The notes under the pieces were generated by a model that was not told the origin of the DNA, made no database searches, and worked only from the letters and a program-made list of their open reading frames with translations. DNA of 64,000 nt. Source: Solea solea. Taxonomy: Eukaryota > Chordata > Actinopteri > Pleuronectiformes > Soleidae. The stretch lies in the NCBI RefSeq assembly GCF_958295425.1, contig NC_081143.1, positions 25,626,586-25,690,585 of the forward strand, written 5' to 3'. Both the position numbers and the translations under genes were made by a program. Positions 12,787 through 23,860 of this stretch are shown one piece after another. Within the stretch, counting starts at the first letter, position 1, and every line of letters begins with the position of its first letter.

Positions 12787-13262
12787 AAGGCCCCTGGTAT
12801 ACATCCACACACACATGCGTATCGTGGACCCTGGTATACTCGCACGCCAGGGTCCTGTAGTATCTGACTTCACTGTTGGGTGGAGGTACAAGTCTGGACA
12901 CAGGGAATAGGACGCATTCCTACCAAAGAAGAAGAGGACGATGCTACCGCTCCCTCGGACACGTCTGGCAGGAGAGTCGGGGTGTCGGCCGGTTCAAGGG
13001 TTGCTAGGTCGAGGCATGGATGACTATCCTCTGTGAATATTTCTTCTATTTTCGAAATGTTCTTTCTAAATGGTGAGTGGGGATTAATACTCCACCTACT
13101 GGTGGGGAGGAGATTCAGTTTGCGCACCCAATGCGCCCTTTGCGCACGTTCCAAAATCTGGGCTGCACACGCAGATTGCGGGTTGCGCATTGATGGCGCA
13201 TCTCGTGCCATGCACACTATGTGCATTGGGTCCACGTTGGGTCGGAAGTATACCAGGGCCTT
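12787..13262. mobile_element. Harbinger-like non-autonomous element (relic)
   Basis: AAGGCCCCTGGTATAC at 12787-12802 is mirrored by GTATACCAGGGCCTT at 13248-13262, giving terminal inverted repeats that differ by one C. Inside lie repeated TGCGCA/GCGCA motifs and a second small inverted pair (GGACCCTGGTATAC at 12826 against GCCAGGGTCC at 12848). The GGCCCTGGTATAC end resembles PIF/Harbinger-type fish elements. No clear target duplication flanks it and no transposase is present. Confidence 0.6.
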
Positions 13263-14904
13263 CCAGTTGCTGTGCGAGGACCACAGTGTTTTTTTTATCT
13301 CACCAAGTAGCTCAATTTATTCTCCACTTGAAGTTTGACATATTTTATGTCCCTCCATGTCATGCATCTGTCGTGCATCACACTTTGGGATTGACGACAG
13401 ACAAAAATATTTTGTCTGTTGCTCTCATTTATCAGTTCAGTGGGCGCACTTACTGACTGCTTTTTGTTTTTACTTTCTCATTCTCCCTATTGTTCTCTCA
13501 GTAGAAGTAAAGTCTCATTATCTTTAATTACCTCACTAATGTCACCAAATCCATCTTTTTTTTATGAATGAATAAAGATTAGCACAAATATGACAGAAGG
13601 ACATACCCATCCGGATGATGTAATGCAAGTAAACAAATATTAAAAGTGTTGAGTCATGGAGTATAAATCAGTTTTTGGAGAATCAATAACAAACCCCTCA
13701 GAGAGAGATAAAGATGTTGTCAATGTGCAAATATGTGCAATATGTGATGTTTCATTAAGATTAAAATAAAAAGAAAATCCATATTGTACTATTAAAGTTA
13801 ATTTCATAAGGTGCATTTGCACTGAAACAAGTGTTACACCCATAGTTTGGTCACTTCAAATAAAAAAGAAAAAGCTTTTCTATTTCTGCTGCATCAACGT
13901 TGGAGAGTCTCATTTCGAGACCCGTTTACATTTCCGCATAAAAGTACAACAGTAAGAATACCAACTTTCTCTTGTTGTCCCATTTTAATTTAACCTTTAT
14001 TTACAAAGGTGACCACATTCAATGTTATGGTCCGTGTGTGTAAGAATTAATGACATCCAAAGGTGAGACTGCAGATTGTAACAGATGCAGGACTCCTCCA
14101 CTCACACCCTCATCTCCCAGGCATCTGATTGAACTACAGTCGCCTCTACAATCAGGAAGGATAATGTTCTTCTTTATTTGCATATTCGGCCTTTGCTTCA
14201 AAGCATCAAACACATGCTCTGGCAGCACAAAACAGCTACCTCTGGAAAGCAAGGCCGTTGCTTAAAGCACATATTTCTAATTCTGTAAGAAGATTTAAAA
14301 ATATATATATATATTAAAGTTATACACTTATATACTTGTGTGGAGATGGGATCAGGACAACTGAAAGTCACAATTGAACAGGGTATTTCCATACATAGCC
14401 AGGAGGAAATGATAAATTATAGATTTTAAAAATGTCAAATTCCAATTGACTCTCTTTCCATATTACATACAAGTGAAGCAAATTCTTACAGGGGAGTTGA
14501 GCTAGAATGATTCAGGGGAAGTGTATGATTCTGACACCTAATTTTGTGCAGACTGAGGAGATCTCTGTGAGTGAAGGTTACAGTTTATTTGCACTGCTGT
14601 GTAAGTATGTAGCCCTCCAAGGGAAGCTTTGCAAATGGAGCAGTTGTGCAAAGGTTGGGTAAGTTTGGGGAAGGGACAAGGACGGCCAGCACAGAATGTG
14701 GGAGATTTTCAAGTAGTTTAATATAAGAATTTAGGAATTTGGATCGAAAGGGTTTGAACAGGCAGGCTTTCATCCACTGTGTGTGGATGGAAGAATTTGG
14801 ACACAGTTTCCCTGACAGATTCTCATGTAGTATTGATGCAAGGAACAACAGCTGTTTTGTCAGAGAAGTACACCCTTGGTTGGGAAACGGCATGAGAAGC
14901 AGCT

Positions 14905-15000
14905 GTGGATCAGTAAGTGGAGCATTTATTAACTGGAAGGTCGGTGCTTCAGTCCCCAGCTTCAAGCCTGCATGCTGAAGTATCCTTGCAGGCAAAGCTT
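14905..15000 (+). repeat. tRNA-like fish repeat relic
   Basis: The stretch TTAACTGGAAGGTCGGTG, CTTCAGTCCCCAGCTTC, GCATGCTGAAGTATCCTTG follows the widespread fish repeat that has a B-box-like GGTTCGATCC core and a TCTGCATGTCGAAGTGTCC block. It is heavily mutated, and is a relic rather than a tRNA gene. Confidence 0.6.
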
Positions 15001-15761
15001 GACACAAATAGATGTCTGACCGTTAAGATTTAGAAAAGAACCGTGAAAATATTCTAGTTGTCATACATGTGATTTGGATTTAGAAAAGTTCAGAATGTTG
15101 AGTCGCTGTCTTCATATTTTACAAAGAGGAGAGTTTTTATGTTAATGTGGCCGAGTACACCTAAAGAAAGGCTGGATTAAGCCTCTTCATTCCCCGATCA
15201 TGACACCAAATAGGCTAATAGAGTTTCACAACTGGTTTGCTCATGTTCGTCAACACAATTTCACAGGATAACTTCAAAAACTTTTGAAATATCAATGAAA
15301 TGTCTGTAGCAAAATTCAACCCATTATCAAATCAGAGGTGTTCACATTCAGCATCGTCTGGGTGCACAAATACAGTTTCAGCAGGAGTGATGTAACATGT
15401 TTTCTGGGCACATTCATGTCACATCAAGATGAAAATCTTTCAACTTTTAGGAATACAGTGAGCACTTTCAGCACCTCTTTATACTTGGCCCAAAGAAGTT
15501 GGTCAAACGTGTCTTTGTTCACTCTGAAATCAGCTTAAATCTCCATTATTCAGACAAAGTCCCTCAATCTGGATATAGTAGCAAAATAATGTCACCTTAC
15601 AGTTCAGGTGTCATTTTGGGCCTGTAAGAGCTTTTTCCAAGGAGATTAACCCACACAGTGAGCTTACTGTTTTTCTTACTTTTTCAGTCATTCATTAAAT
15701 GAAGCAGTAACAACTTCAGTCATCTCAGTCAGCTCCCATGTTTTGGTTGATTAGTATTTTT

Positions 15762-15850
15762 TCTCTATTTTTATTTAACCAGGAACATCCCATTGAGATT
15801 AAGAACCTCTTTTTCAAGGGAGTCCTGGCCAAGATAGGCAGCAGCAAAGA
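15762..15850. repeat. TTTATTTAACCAGG interspersed repeat
   Basis: Contains TTTTTATTTAACCAGGAACA, TCCCATTGAGATTAAGAACC, TCTTTTTCAAGGGAGTCCTG and GGCAGCAGCAAAG, a common dispersed repeat in fish genomes, probably a retroelement 3' end. Confidence 0.7.
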
Positions 15851-17347
15851 GACAAAGAAGATGGGTAGAAAAGAAAAAGCAAAACATGGTGAGATCCGTT
15901 AAAGAGAGCTACTGTATGTACGTAAATGTCAGTAGAGGTTTTTTTTTATTTTTTATGTATTTGTCCTGGCTGTTGGGGTCTCAGTCTTCATCTCCCTTGG
16001 GCGTCTAAACTCTGCAAAATCCTTCTTTCTGGTTTGACAAAGGTCAAGGTTGCAAACTACGACCGTTCTCCCTCATTAGTAAGCCAAGTCTGGCTTCTCT
16101 GCACACCTTCAGGAATCAGGACTGCTGAATACAAGTTTTCTTTTACCCGGCAGTGACAAAACCGAGATCCACATCAATGGTTCTGATTCCGATAGTGTTG
16201 CCTGAAGTGCTTTCTTCTGAAAATCAAATTAAAGGCATTGCCAAGCATGTCGGTTCATCTCTAATCCCCGCTGTATACACAAACACGAGCGTCAGCTAAT
16301 CTAGGCTTTTTACTCACAACAGCAATAACATGCATTAGCAAGCGGAGTTCTTTGATTTATTTGCTTTTTATTCTCACTCCTTTTAATTAGATGCTTGATT
16401 AAAGGTGGGAGTGAGGCGGGGAGTGTCGATGCAGGGCTTATCTCTGATTACTGCTCAAACAAATTATTTTCCATTACCCCCACTGTTTAGGGCAAACTGC
16501 TCAAGTGGGGGAAAGGGAGAGGGAGGTGGATGGGAGGAGGAGAGGAACAGAGGTTTAAAAGAGAGAAGGTATAGGAGTGAGAGGTCGATGTGTGAATTTG
16601 TTATGGGAATGCAAAAGATGACTTGGTTGTAGGCAGAGAATCTGAAGTAAGCAGGAGATAAGCAAGGAGGAGGCCAACTTTTAAGAGAAGTCTAAGGAAG
16701 TGAGGGAAGAGCTTCTGAAATCTTTCATGGCTCAATATCCATTTTATGATCACCCATGTCCTTCATTTACCTCCACTTAAAACCATGTGTTTCGTTGGAA
16801 ACACCCGAGGCTGTTTGGATTAAAACCTGGGATTAAAATCACGACCTTCCTTATGCATGTTGTGACCATTTATCTCACGTGGAGCTTCTGTGAAATGTCA
16901 TCGAAATAACTTTGGACCGTCCATTCATTCGACCATGAAAGGACGGTGCATGGTGACACACATTCATAGTAAAGGGAGGTGTTTTTCTACTTCCTGCTGA
17001 AGCATGGTTGTTAATTTATTCACGAAAAAACTCATCCATTGTCATGAAATAAAGGAATTGTTACATAATAATACATGACGTTCAAAGTCTTAATCGCTGA
17101 TTGTAATTCTCTAACAAATCTCCCCCCTCTTTCAGGAACATCCCAGTCGACCTGCAGTTGAACCTTTGATCAGTCAAATAAATATGTTTCACTCTCGCCT
17201 CCGCCTGTATCCACCCAACATCTGACTCCAGCCGTAATAGAGATAAATGGATGTCAGCGTTTGGTGCTCACAGCAGTGAGGAATAGTAGTCTCTGCCTGT
17301 TCAATTACTGACATGTTGCCTCTGTCTCTCCTCTGTCTTCCTGTTAG

Positions 17348-17481
17348 GCCTTTGATGCTTTTATCTACATCTTCTTTGCTATGGAGATGGTTATAAAGAT
17401 GGTCGCACTGGGAATCTTTGGTCACCGCTGTTACCTCGGGGACACGTGGAACCGTCTGGATTTCTTTATCGTCATGGCGGG
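17348..17481 (+). CDS. cacna1i: cacna1i exon, domain I S2-S3
   Basis: This exon carries 44 codons plus two bases. It begins [20 protein letters not shown], which is IS2 with its acidic and basic charges, continues [20 protein letters not shown] and ends in IVMAG, the first part of IS3. The charges in IS2 (E) and IS3 (D of RLD) are the countercharges that pair with S4 arginines in voltage sensors of this superfamily. The acceptor is a strong pyrimidine tract ending TTAG and the donor is GG|GTAAGG. The exon enters in phase 0 from the previous exon and leaves in phase 2, matching the next exon exactly. Apart from the H-R of FGHRCYLG it follows the strongly conserved Cav3 pattern. No stop or frameshift is present. 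Confidence 0.96.
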
Positions 17482-18504
17482 GTAAGGACCTGTCTGTTCC
17501 CTCCACTGTTATCTTTTGTTGTTTCATGTGTATGAACAGTGAATGGTTCTCGGTTCCCAGCAGGTTTTGCAGAAATAAAATGAAAACTGCGCACAGGACA
17601 AATTAAAGTATGATGTGTAAGCACTATATTTGCAAATTAAAAGCACTAGTGGGAGCAATGGATACACAGCAATGCTAACTTTTCTATATCAGAATATTGT
17701 TTGTCATAAGCTAATTCCTGCACTGTTAGTACTTGTATACACACAGTCACACAACATTTACACACTAATTTATCATATTTATTATGTCCATGCCAAGACT
17801 TTTCCATTTATTGGTAATAGTTTAACAACCAGAGGATTTCAGATGCACTTTAACCACGGGTCATCTGAAGACTAAACCAAACCTGAGCAACTAGTGATGG
17901 GAAGCCCAGCTCTTTTCAAAGTTCTGGTTCTTTTGGCTCGACTTCCTTAGCCTAATTTAGTAATTATGAATGGTTGGTGTGTTGGTAAGCAGTTGTTTAA
18001 TCAGTGTTTTCATAAAAGCCTTATTTTTATGCATTTTATCACTTACTTACTTACTTACTTATTTACCAAAATATACAGTTACTATTTTTTAACATTTTAA
18101 TGAAGTCTTTAAATGAACAACTAAACACAGAACCTAACAAACCAATCTAACCCTGGACTCTAACCCAATATCTTTGAAATGCAGCCAGATACTGCTTCTT
18201 TTTCGGTTTTCATTAATTTCCTCAAGTTTACTTGGCCTGTACCACTACACTGGCTGTCTCTGGAATGTCTGCCCCTTCCTTTTTTTTACATAATGGTATG
18301 ATCTTAGTCTGTCCTCGCATGTCATTGGCCACATGGTTTGTACATCAAAATAAAGCAGAAGATTTGGCTCTCCCCAACGTGAATCCGCTCTTCGCATATG
18401 CTTCTTAGAGCCGGCTCATTGATGAATGACACATCACTATAAGCAACCTACGTATGCATCTCACCTGTGTATTCACTGTATCATTGTCTACCACTTTATC
18501 CACC

Positions 18505-18625
18505 ACAAGACATAGGGCAAAAAGGGCCACGACACAGAGACAAACATCCATTCACTCTCAAATTCACACCTTTGGACATTATAGTGTCCGGGAGACAGAA
18601 CATGCAAACTCTACCCAGATTCTTC
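18505..18625 (+). repeat. L2-type tail repeat (decayed)
   Basis: GACACAGAGACAAACATCCA, TTCACTCTCAAATTCACACC, GACAGAACATGCAAACTCTA follow the order of the common vertebrate repeat that carries GGGAGAACATGCAAACTCC. Confidence 0.6.
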
Positions 18626-20099
18626 TCTACCTGAATTTGACCTTCTGGCCCACCTGTGTATTATTTTAAATCAAAAACAAAAAAAAAAACTTGGAACAAC
18701 TTGTCAAACATAGAAACCTAGACTCTTCATTTACTGACATGTATTGACAGTGTTTCAGCAAAGTTTTTATGACCCACTTGTTAATGTCAGCAAACCAATT
18801 CCAAACTGAGTCATGTGACGCCTGGAGCGCTATAGATTGTTAGATACCACTTTCGCTCTGCAAATATGCAGCAGGTATATTGTGCTCAACAGGCAGGCAG
18901 ACTTTGTCTTCCATTCAGTGAGCGCTAAACATTTATCCACTGGAAATACAATCCCAGGTGACATTCACACCAAGTTCGGTAAAAAATCCATCCTTGATTT
19001 GTTGAGTTCTTTTGTACTCACACATAGAGAGGCAGATTTATCACAAAAATGTGTTTCCTAAGATATTACAGAGTTTAATCCTGTACGCGAGAGCCACAGC
19101 ACATCGGACGTTTTTGAAAGAGAAGATGTTTAACTACGATTCGTCATGGGAACAGTTAAAGGTCACACTTTGAATCCCCTTTTCCGGCGCAACCTTCTTT
19201 GTCTTTCCTGACACTTCATGATCCACTGAGCTACCGTGCATGACCAGATATGTTAAATAAGTAACATGGATCATTAACGCACCGATCATCACTGGGTTTC
19301 ACCTGGGACACATCTGACAGGAGCACAATAATGTAATTCAGCTCAGCTAATCAATTTACTAATTTAATGAATCAGCTTAATTACGCTGCCATAAAATTAG
19401 CACAAGGTCATACTGTTACTGATAATGAATATGCGCCAACAATTAGCCGGTGTGATGAATTCATAAAACTGACAAGATTAATTCTTTATATAAATGTTTA
19501 CAACACAGAAAGAAAGCATCCATGCTAGGATAGAAATAAATATATAGTTATCTTTGGAACCAGTGAAAATAAAAAATGGCTTAGTGTGCGGTAAAAACAG
19601 GCGAGAGGAAAATAACCGTGCAGCTCACACACGTGAAACATGTGTGCCAAAACAATACAGAGAGACAGATGTGCTGCACTCGCATCCAGTGTGAAACAGT
19701 TCACAGTTTCGTCGTCCATGCTTGAAGCAGCAAGAGTGACGGCTTTCATATTACACAATTAGATCAAATGAGATAACATGTGAGAGTGCTCTGTGTCTCC
19801 AGTGATATTATCTTTGGGCTGACTTACGGCAATGTTTGACTCACTTCTTCTCCGTTGCTGCCTCCCTCCTTCCCTACATGAACACATAGTGAATAGTGGC
19901 ATATGCTGTGTTTCCATCATGGTATGGTTCAGTTTGGTTAAGTACAGTACAGTACTTGGATCGGGCTTGTGTTTCAACTGAGAACAGTACCTTTACGTTT
20001 GCAGCACACAACAAACAACAATGGCTGCTGTTTAGTGGCATCTTCTTCTTTTTCTTTGTTTTGTCTTCTCCTTCGTCTTTGTAGTACATATAACTGTGG

Positions 20100-20272
20100 G
20101 TGGGTGGGACTTTGTGGTAGTGTGCTGAATTGGTTCAAATCTGACTTGAAGGATCTGTATTACTTTGTTTCATTTAGTAAATATATTACTGAGCAAAAAA
20201 AGATCATATGTGGGGTTCCTCAAGGCTCCATTCTTGGGCCACTTTTGTTCAATATTAACAGTGCCATTTAAA
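20100..20272 (+). mobile_element. LINE reverse-transcriptase fragment
   Basis: The plus strand encodes VLNWFKSDLKD, then YYFVSFSKY and IICGVPQGSILGPLLFNI. PQGSxLGPLLF is the highly conserved RT-domain block just after the W-F-x-S-Y-L helix in L2/CR1/Rex-like elements. The FADD catalytic block that should follow is absent and the sequence breaks off into a hairpin. It is a dead fragment. Confidence 0.85.
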
Positions 20273-20289
20273 ATTGACTTGCGGTGTAA

Positions 20290-20337
20290 ATTTGCGACTG
20301 GTGTAAATACCATGGGGTATTTACACCGGTCGCAAAT
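20290..20337. repeat. 22-bp inverted repeat (hairpin)
   Basis: The arm at 20290-20311 (ATTTGCGACTGGTGTAAATA and CC) pairs with 20316-20337; one base differs (A/G) and the loop is ATGG. It lies immediately after a LINE fragment. Confidence 0.9.
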
Positions 20338-21710
20338 GTTTTTCTGCTCTGAGTGTTGTGGGTGGAGCCGGTCTAGGGTTAGGGTTTTCTAGTACCCGAA
20401 GGACAGAATGTTACAGGGAAATGCAAAGAAATATATATATATCATACTGTACCAAACACGGCTTTAGTGCGCAGAGAGGACCGCATATTTGTGGCGTTCT
20501 GACTCCTGATTTCATTTTAAATTTTTACACTTTGATGCACCCCCCACCCCCACTCTCTTGACCTAAAACATATGCTGCACTTGTTTATATCTACACACGG
20601 TGTGGGTCAGACAGTATTGATGGTCATCCACTAATTGGAAAGTCGGGGATTTGTGGCTCCTTTAGTCCTCATGTCAAGGTGGAAACCTTCAATCTGTAGG
20701 CACATTTTTTTGGCATCAACAAAACTGAATGGAAACAGAAATTTAAAAAAAAACAACATTCCTTGAGTTAGAGTAAGAACCAAATGTTACTACTACAACA
20801 GGGTAGCTACAAAAAAATAAATAAACATACGTTTTCTTTTCCCAGGTTTTTGAACATGTGGTTAAAATTTGCATTTAAATGGAAGCCTAAGGGTAGAAGC
20901 ATTGAAGAATGCAACCTGTAGTGGAAAGCACTTTGAGTGATAATTAAGAATAGGGAAACACAGTCCATTTAGCATAATTAATTTTTATTGCACCCAGACA
21001 TCAAAGCAGCTGTCAACACTGTCTGTCGAAAGGAAAGCATTTGTTCATTACCTATAGTGATGAAAAGCATGTCATCCTTTTATTTTACACCCCTTGGCGG
21101 CTTTTAGGAATGAATACATACTGTACAAGAGCTCTCCATTATCTAAAAATTCTAAAAATGAATAGAACTTAGGTTTGGTGAGGGAATAATCAGCACAACA
21201 GAAAAACCTAGCTTATTCCATGCTCTACGTTATCTCCAGGCACACAAGAATTAAAGTAATTAACATGATTTGATGACTCAAAACAATTAAGTTTCCTCCT
21301 CCTGTTTTTGTGTTCCCAAGAGATCATTAGCATGTAGAATAGTAACCGCCCCCCACACACACCATCAGTAAACAGATCCCCTTTAAAGAGGAATGACGCC
21401 ACCTGGGGATGCTGCATTAGTTTGTGTCTGCTGTTGCCTGATGGCTTTGCAAACATCTCAGCTGTACCTGACAAAGACGAACAACAGTGATAAAATTGGC
21501 CGAGTAAGCGCTTAGGTTCATCATCCAGAAACTCATCATTTGAATGAAACAAATGAGCTTTACACTGTATTAATTGCTTCACTTCCATTATAGCTACATC
21601 ATATATGAAGTGATGGAAAATCTGCTGAATGTGTAGGCTGTGTGAATTTATCGAATGATTTATTGTGTAATTCATTCATCCATCCATCCAACCATGCATA
21701 CAGTATATCC

Positions 21711-21775
21711 CAGTGGCGGTTGCTGGTCTTTGAAACAGACAAAGCTAATTTCAAGCCCAGTTATTTGTACATAAA
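21711..21775 (+). mobile_element. hAT-like terminus fragment
   Basis: CAGTGGCGGTTGCTGGTC, TTTGAAACAGACAAAGC closely matches the reverse complement of the right end of the element at 53720-54398. The rest of the element is not recognised here, so this is a truncated copy of the same family. Confidence 0.6.
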
Positions 21776-21784
21776 TTATGCTAC

Positions 21785-21910
21785 ATAAACACACAGTTGG
21801 TTAGGATGCTGTCGATCGCACAGCGGTAGAAGTTCACCAGGATGGGAGAGGATAGGTTCTTCTTCAGTGTCCTCAGGAAGAAGAGTCTCTTTAAGGCCTT
21901 GGAATAAGGC
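21785..21910 (-). mobile_element. LINE RT-ORF C-terminal fragment
   Basis: Minus strand, read 5' to 3' with small shifts: LKRLFFLRTLKKNLSSPILV then NFYRCAIDSILT. This F-L-R-x-L-K...L-V-N-F-Y-R-x-x-I-x-S-I-L block precedes the RTAERIIG block in the same LINE type seen at 4297-4800, so it is probably another fragment of that family. Confidence 0.75.
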
Positions 21911-23019
21911 ATATTCAATCAGCCCCCTAATATAAGCACACTGCAAAATTGATGAAAACTGATGAACACATGAGAGCAGCAACTTCATTTTTGATTGAAA
22001 TTATTGTTTCTTTTTTTTTGTATTGTATGGCATGTTTGTACTTTAAGTGCATATATTCTATGTTAGATGGATTCCTGCATTTTTCCATTTTACATTTCCA
22101 ATCATTCCATCCCCAATTGACATTTTACCCTGAAGGGAAAATCTTTCATTCACGTTTTTTGGCCTTGGTTTCCTCAACTTTTCCATAAATTTCATCACAC
22201 ACCAGTGCAGCAGTTCAACTTCTGCGCTACAAAAGACACCACTGCCATCATTCTGCTTTCTCATAATGTTTGATTTGACCCTATTTTCCACTCTGATCCT
22301 GCATTTTCAGCTCATATGTCTTCCTTTACCCTCTCTTCATGCGTCCCTTCAGTTGTCATCCTTTCAAGAAGCAGCCACGGAAATTTGTCGGCTCCATGCG
22401 CCAAAAACTCAATGCTCAGGGCACGAGCTTCTGAGACATACTGCCACCAACACCACCAATTAATCCCCAGTCTTACATCTACCTCATGCAGCGTGTGTAG
22501 CGGTGGGAAGGGGGGCGGTAGGTGCCTGATAAAATGTTGCTCCCCTGGGAACTAGTGTGCTGCAAAAACAAACAGTAGGCGAGCCACAGGAAAGGGATTA
22601 GGAGCAACATGAATTCCACACCAGGCTCTGCTCAGTTTTTCCTGTAGAGCTGAACCAAACCACTGCTCACTCTTAGATTCTATAGAACAATGTGAGTGGT
22701 ATCTGAGTGTACGGGGACTGGTGTGGTGTGGACTAGGCAGGTGTCCAGCACAGAAACCAAATGTTCTCTCCTAGGCACGGCCCCCCCACTGAATACCTGT
22801 TTGTCATTTGTAATTCTGATAAACAAACTCCAGCTGGCAGCCTTGCATATTTTGCTCTTGTGTATTATGACATTTGCATTTCACTGTTGTTGTTTTTTTG
22901 AGGTAGCATGATAGTTGCTACATTCACAAATCAAGAAAATAATGTTTTATTATTTTCCTGGAAGTTGAAGTTGGTAGGCATTGGTTGTGAATGTACCTAC
23001 CTTTACTCTACTCTACCTA

Positions 23020-23520
23020 CCGGAGGAACCACAGGGGTCTGCAACGTGGATTGGGTGTGCAGTTGAAGGTGGGTGCCTAGACGGTCTGATCCCTGGCTAT
23101 GGAAACGTTTTATGGAACGTGGAGCATTACCTGGCTGGGAAGGAGCCAGAGCTGCTGTGGGATGTTGAGCAATTAAGATCAGATATAGTCAGCCTCACCT
23201 CAATGCACAGCGTGGGCTCTGGAATCAAGCTCCTCGAGAGGGGTTGGACACTGTTCTTTGCTCGAGGTGCTGTGGTTGATAGGAGAGGTGTAGGATAGCT
23301 TATATCCCCCCCAACTCTTGGCCGACGCATTGGGATTTACTCCAGAGGATGAAAAGATAGCTTAAGCTACGGAATGGGTACTGACTGTTGTTTGCGGTTA
23401 TGCACCAAACAGCAGCTCAGATTACCCATCCTTTTTGGAGTGCCTAGGATGGGTGCTGGAAAGCATCCTCCTGGGGGACTTCAACACTCACGTGGGCAAT
23501 GACAGTGCCTGACTTATTCC
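23020..23520 (+). mobile_element. LINE endonuclease-domain relic
   Basis: Recognisable peptides in order: WDVEQLRSDIVSLTSMHSVG, SGIKLLERGWTLFFARGA, then after shifts [17 protein letters not shown] and [12 protein letters not shown]. The spacing and the final G-D-F-N-x-H-x-G-N motif (catalytic Asp and Asn) identify the AP-endonuclease domain of a fish RTE-like LINE. Frameshifts and a stop after GVG break the frame. The fragment stops before the RT domain. Confidence 0.85.
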
Positions 23521-23611
23521 GAGAGAAGGGATGGAGTCTGTGATGTCTTTTAAGCTGCAGTCTCACCATTAGATGCCAATAGGGCTATGTCAGCGGAGAT
23601 TGTGTACCGTA

Positions 23612-23860
23612 CACCCTGTAGCCAGTCCATCACAGGGCCACATAGAGACACCTATGGTCTGTCCAATTTACCTAATCCCCAAATTGCATATTTTTGGACT
23701 ATGGGAGGAAGCCGGAGAACCTGCAGAAAACCCACAGACACATGGGGAGAACATTCAAATTCCATGCAGAAAGGCCCTTGTTCTGACCGGGTCACCAACC
23801 CGGGTCTTCTTCCTGCAAAAGCAAGAGTGCTAACCACTACACCAACCCACTGTGGCCCAC
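23612..23860 (+). repeat. L2-type tail repeat
   Basis: Contains GCCAGTCCATCACAGGGCCA, ACCTAATCCCCAAATTGC, TTTTTGGACTATGGGAGGAA, CCGGAGAACCTGCAGAAAAC, CACATGGGGAGAACATTC and a GCTAACCACTACACCA end. This is a very common fish interspersed repeat and the best preserved of several copies here. It directly follows the LINE relic. Confidence 0.8.

Larger units (their letters stand above)
10345..17347 (+). other. cacna1i intron, about 7.0 kb
   Basis: A GT-AG intron. It contains a Harbinger-like relic (12787-13262), a tRNA-like fish repeat relic (14905-15000) and a TTTATTTAACCAGG repeat (15762-15850). In 10400-12780, 13270-14900 and 15860-17340 I see only AT-rich unique-looking sequence, short CA/TG tracts and no coding potential. 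Confidence 0.8.

Noticed and set aside
14585..15007. 140-codon minus-strand frame as a gene
   Set aside because: Its first part is antisense to a tRNA-like repeat relic. No family is recognised and there are no flanking splice or promoter features.
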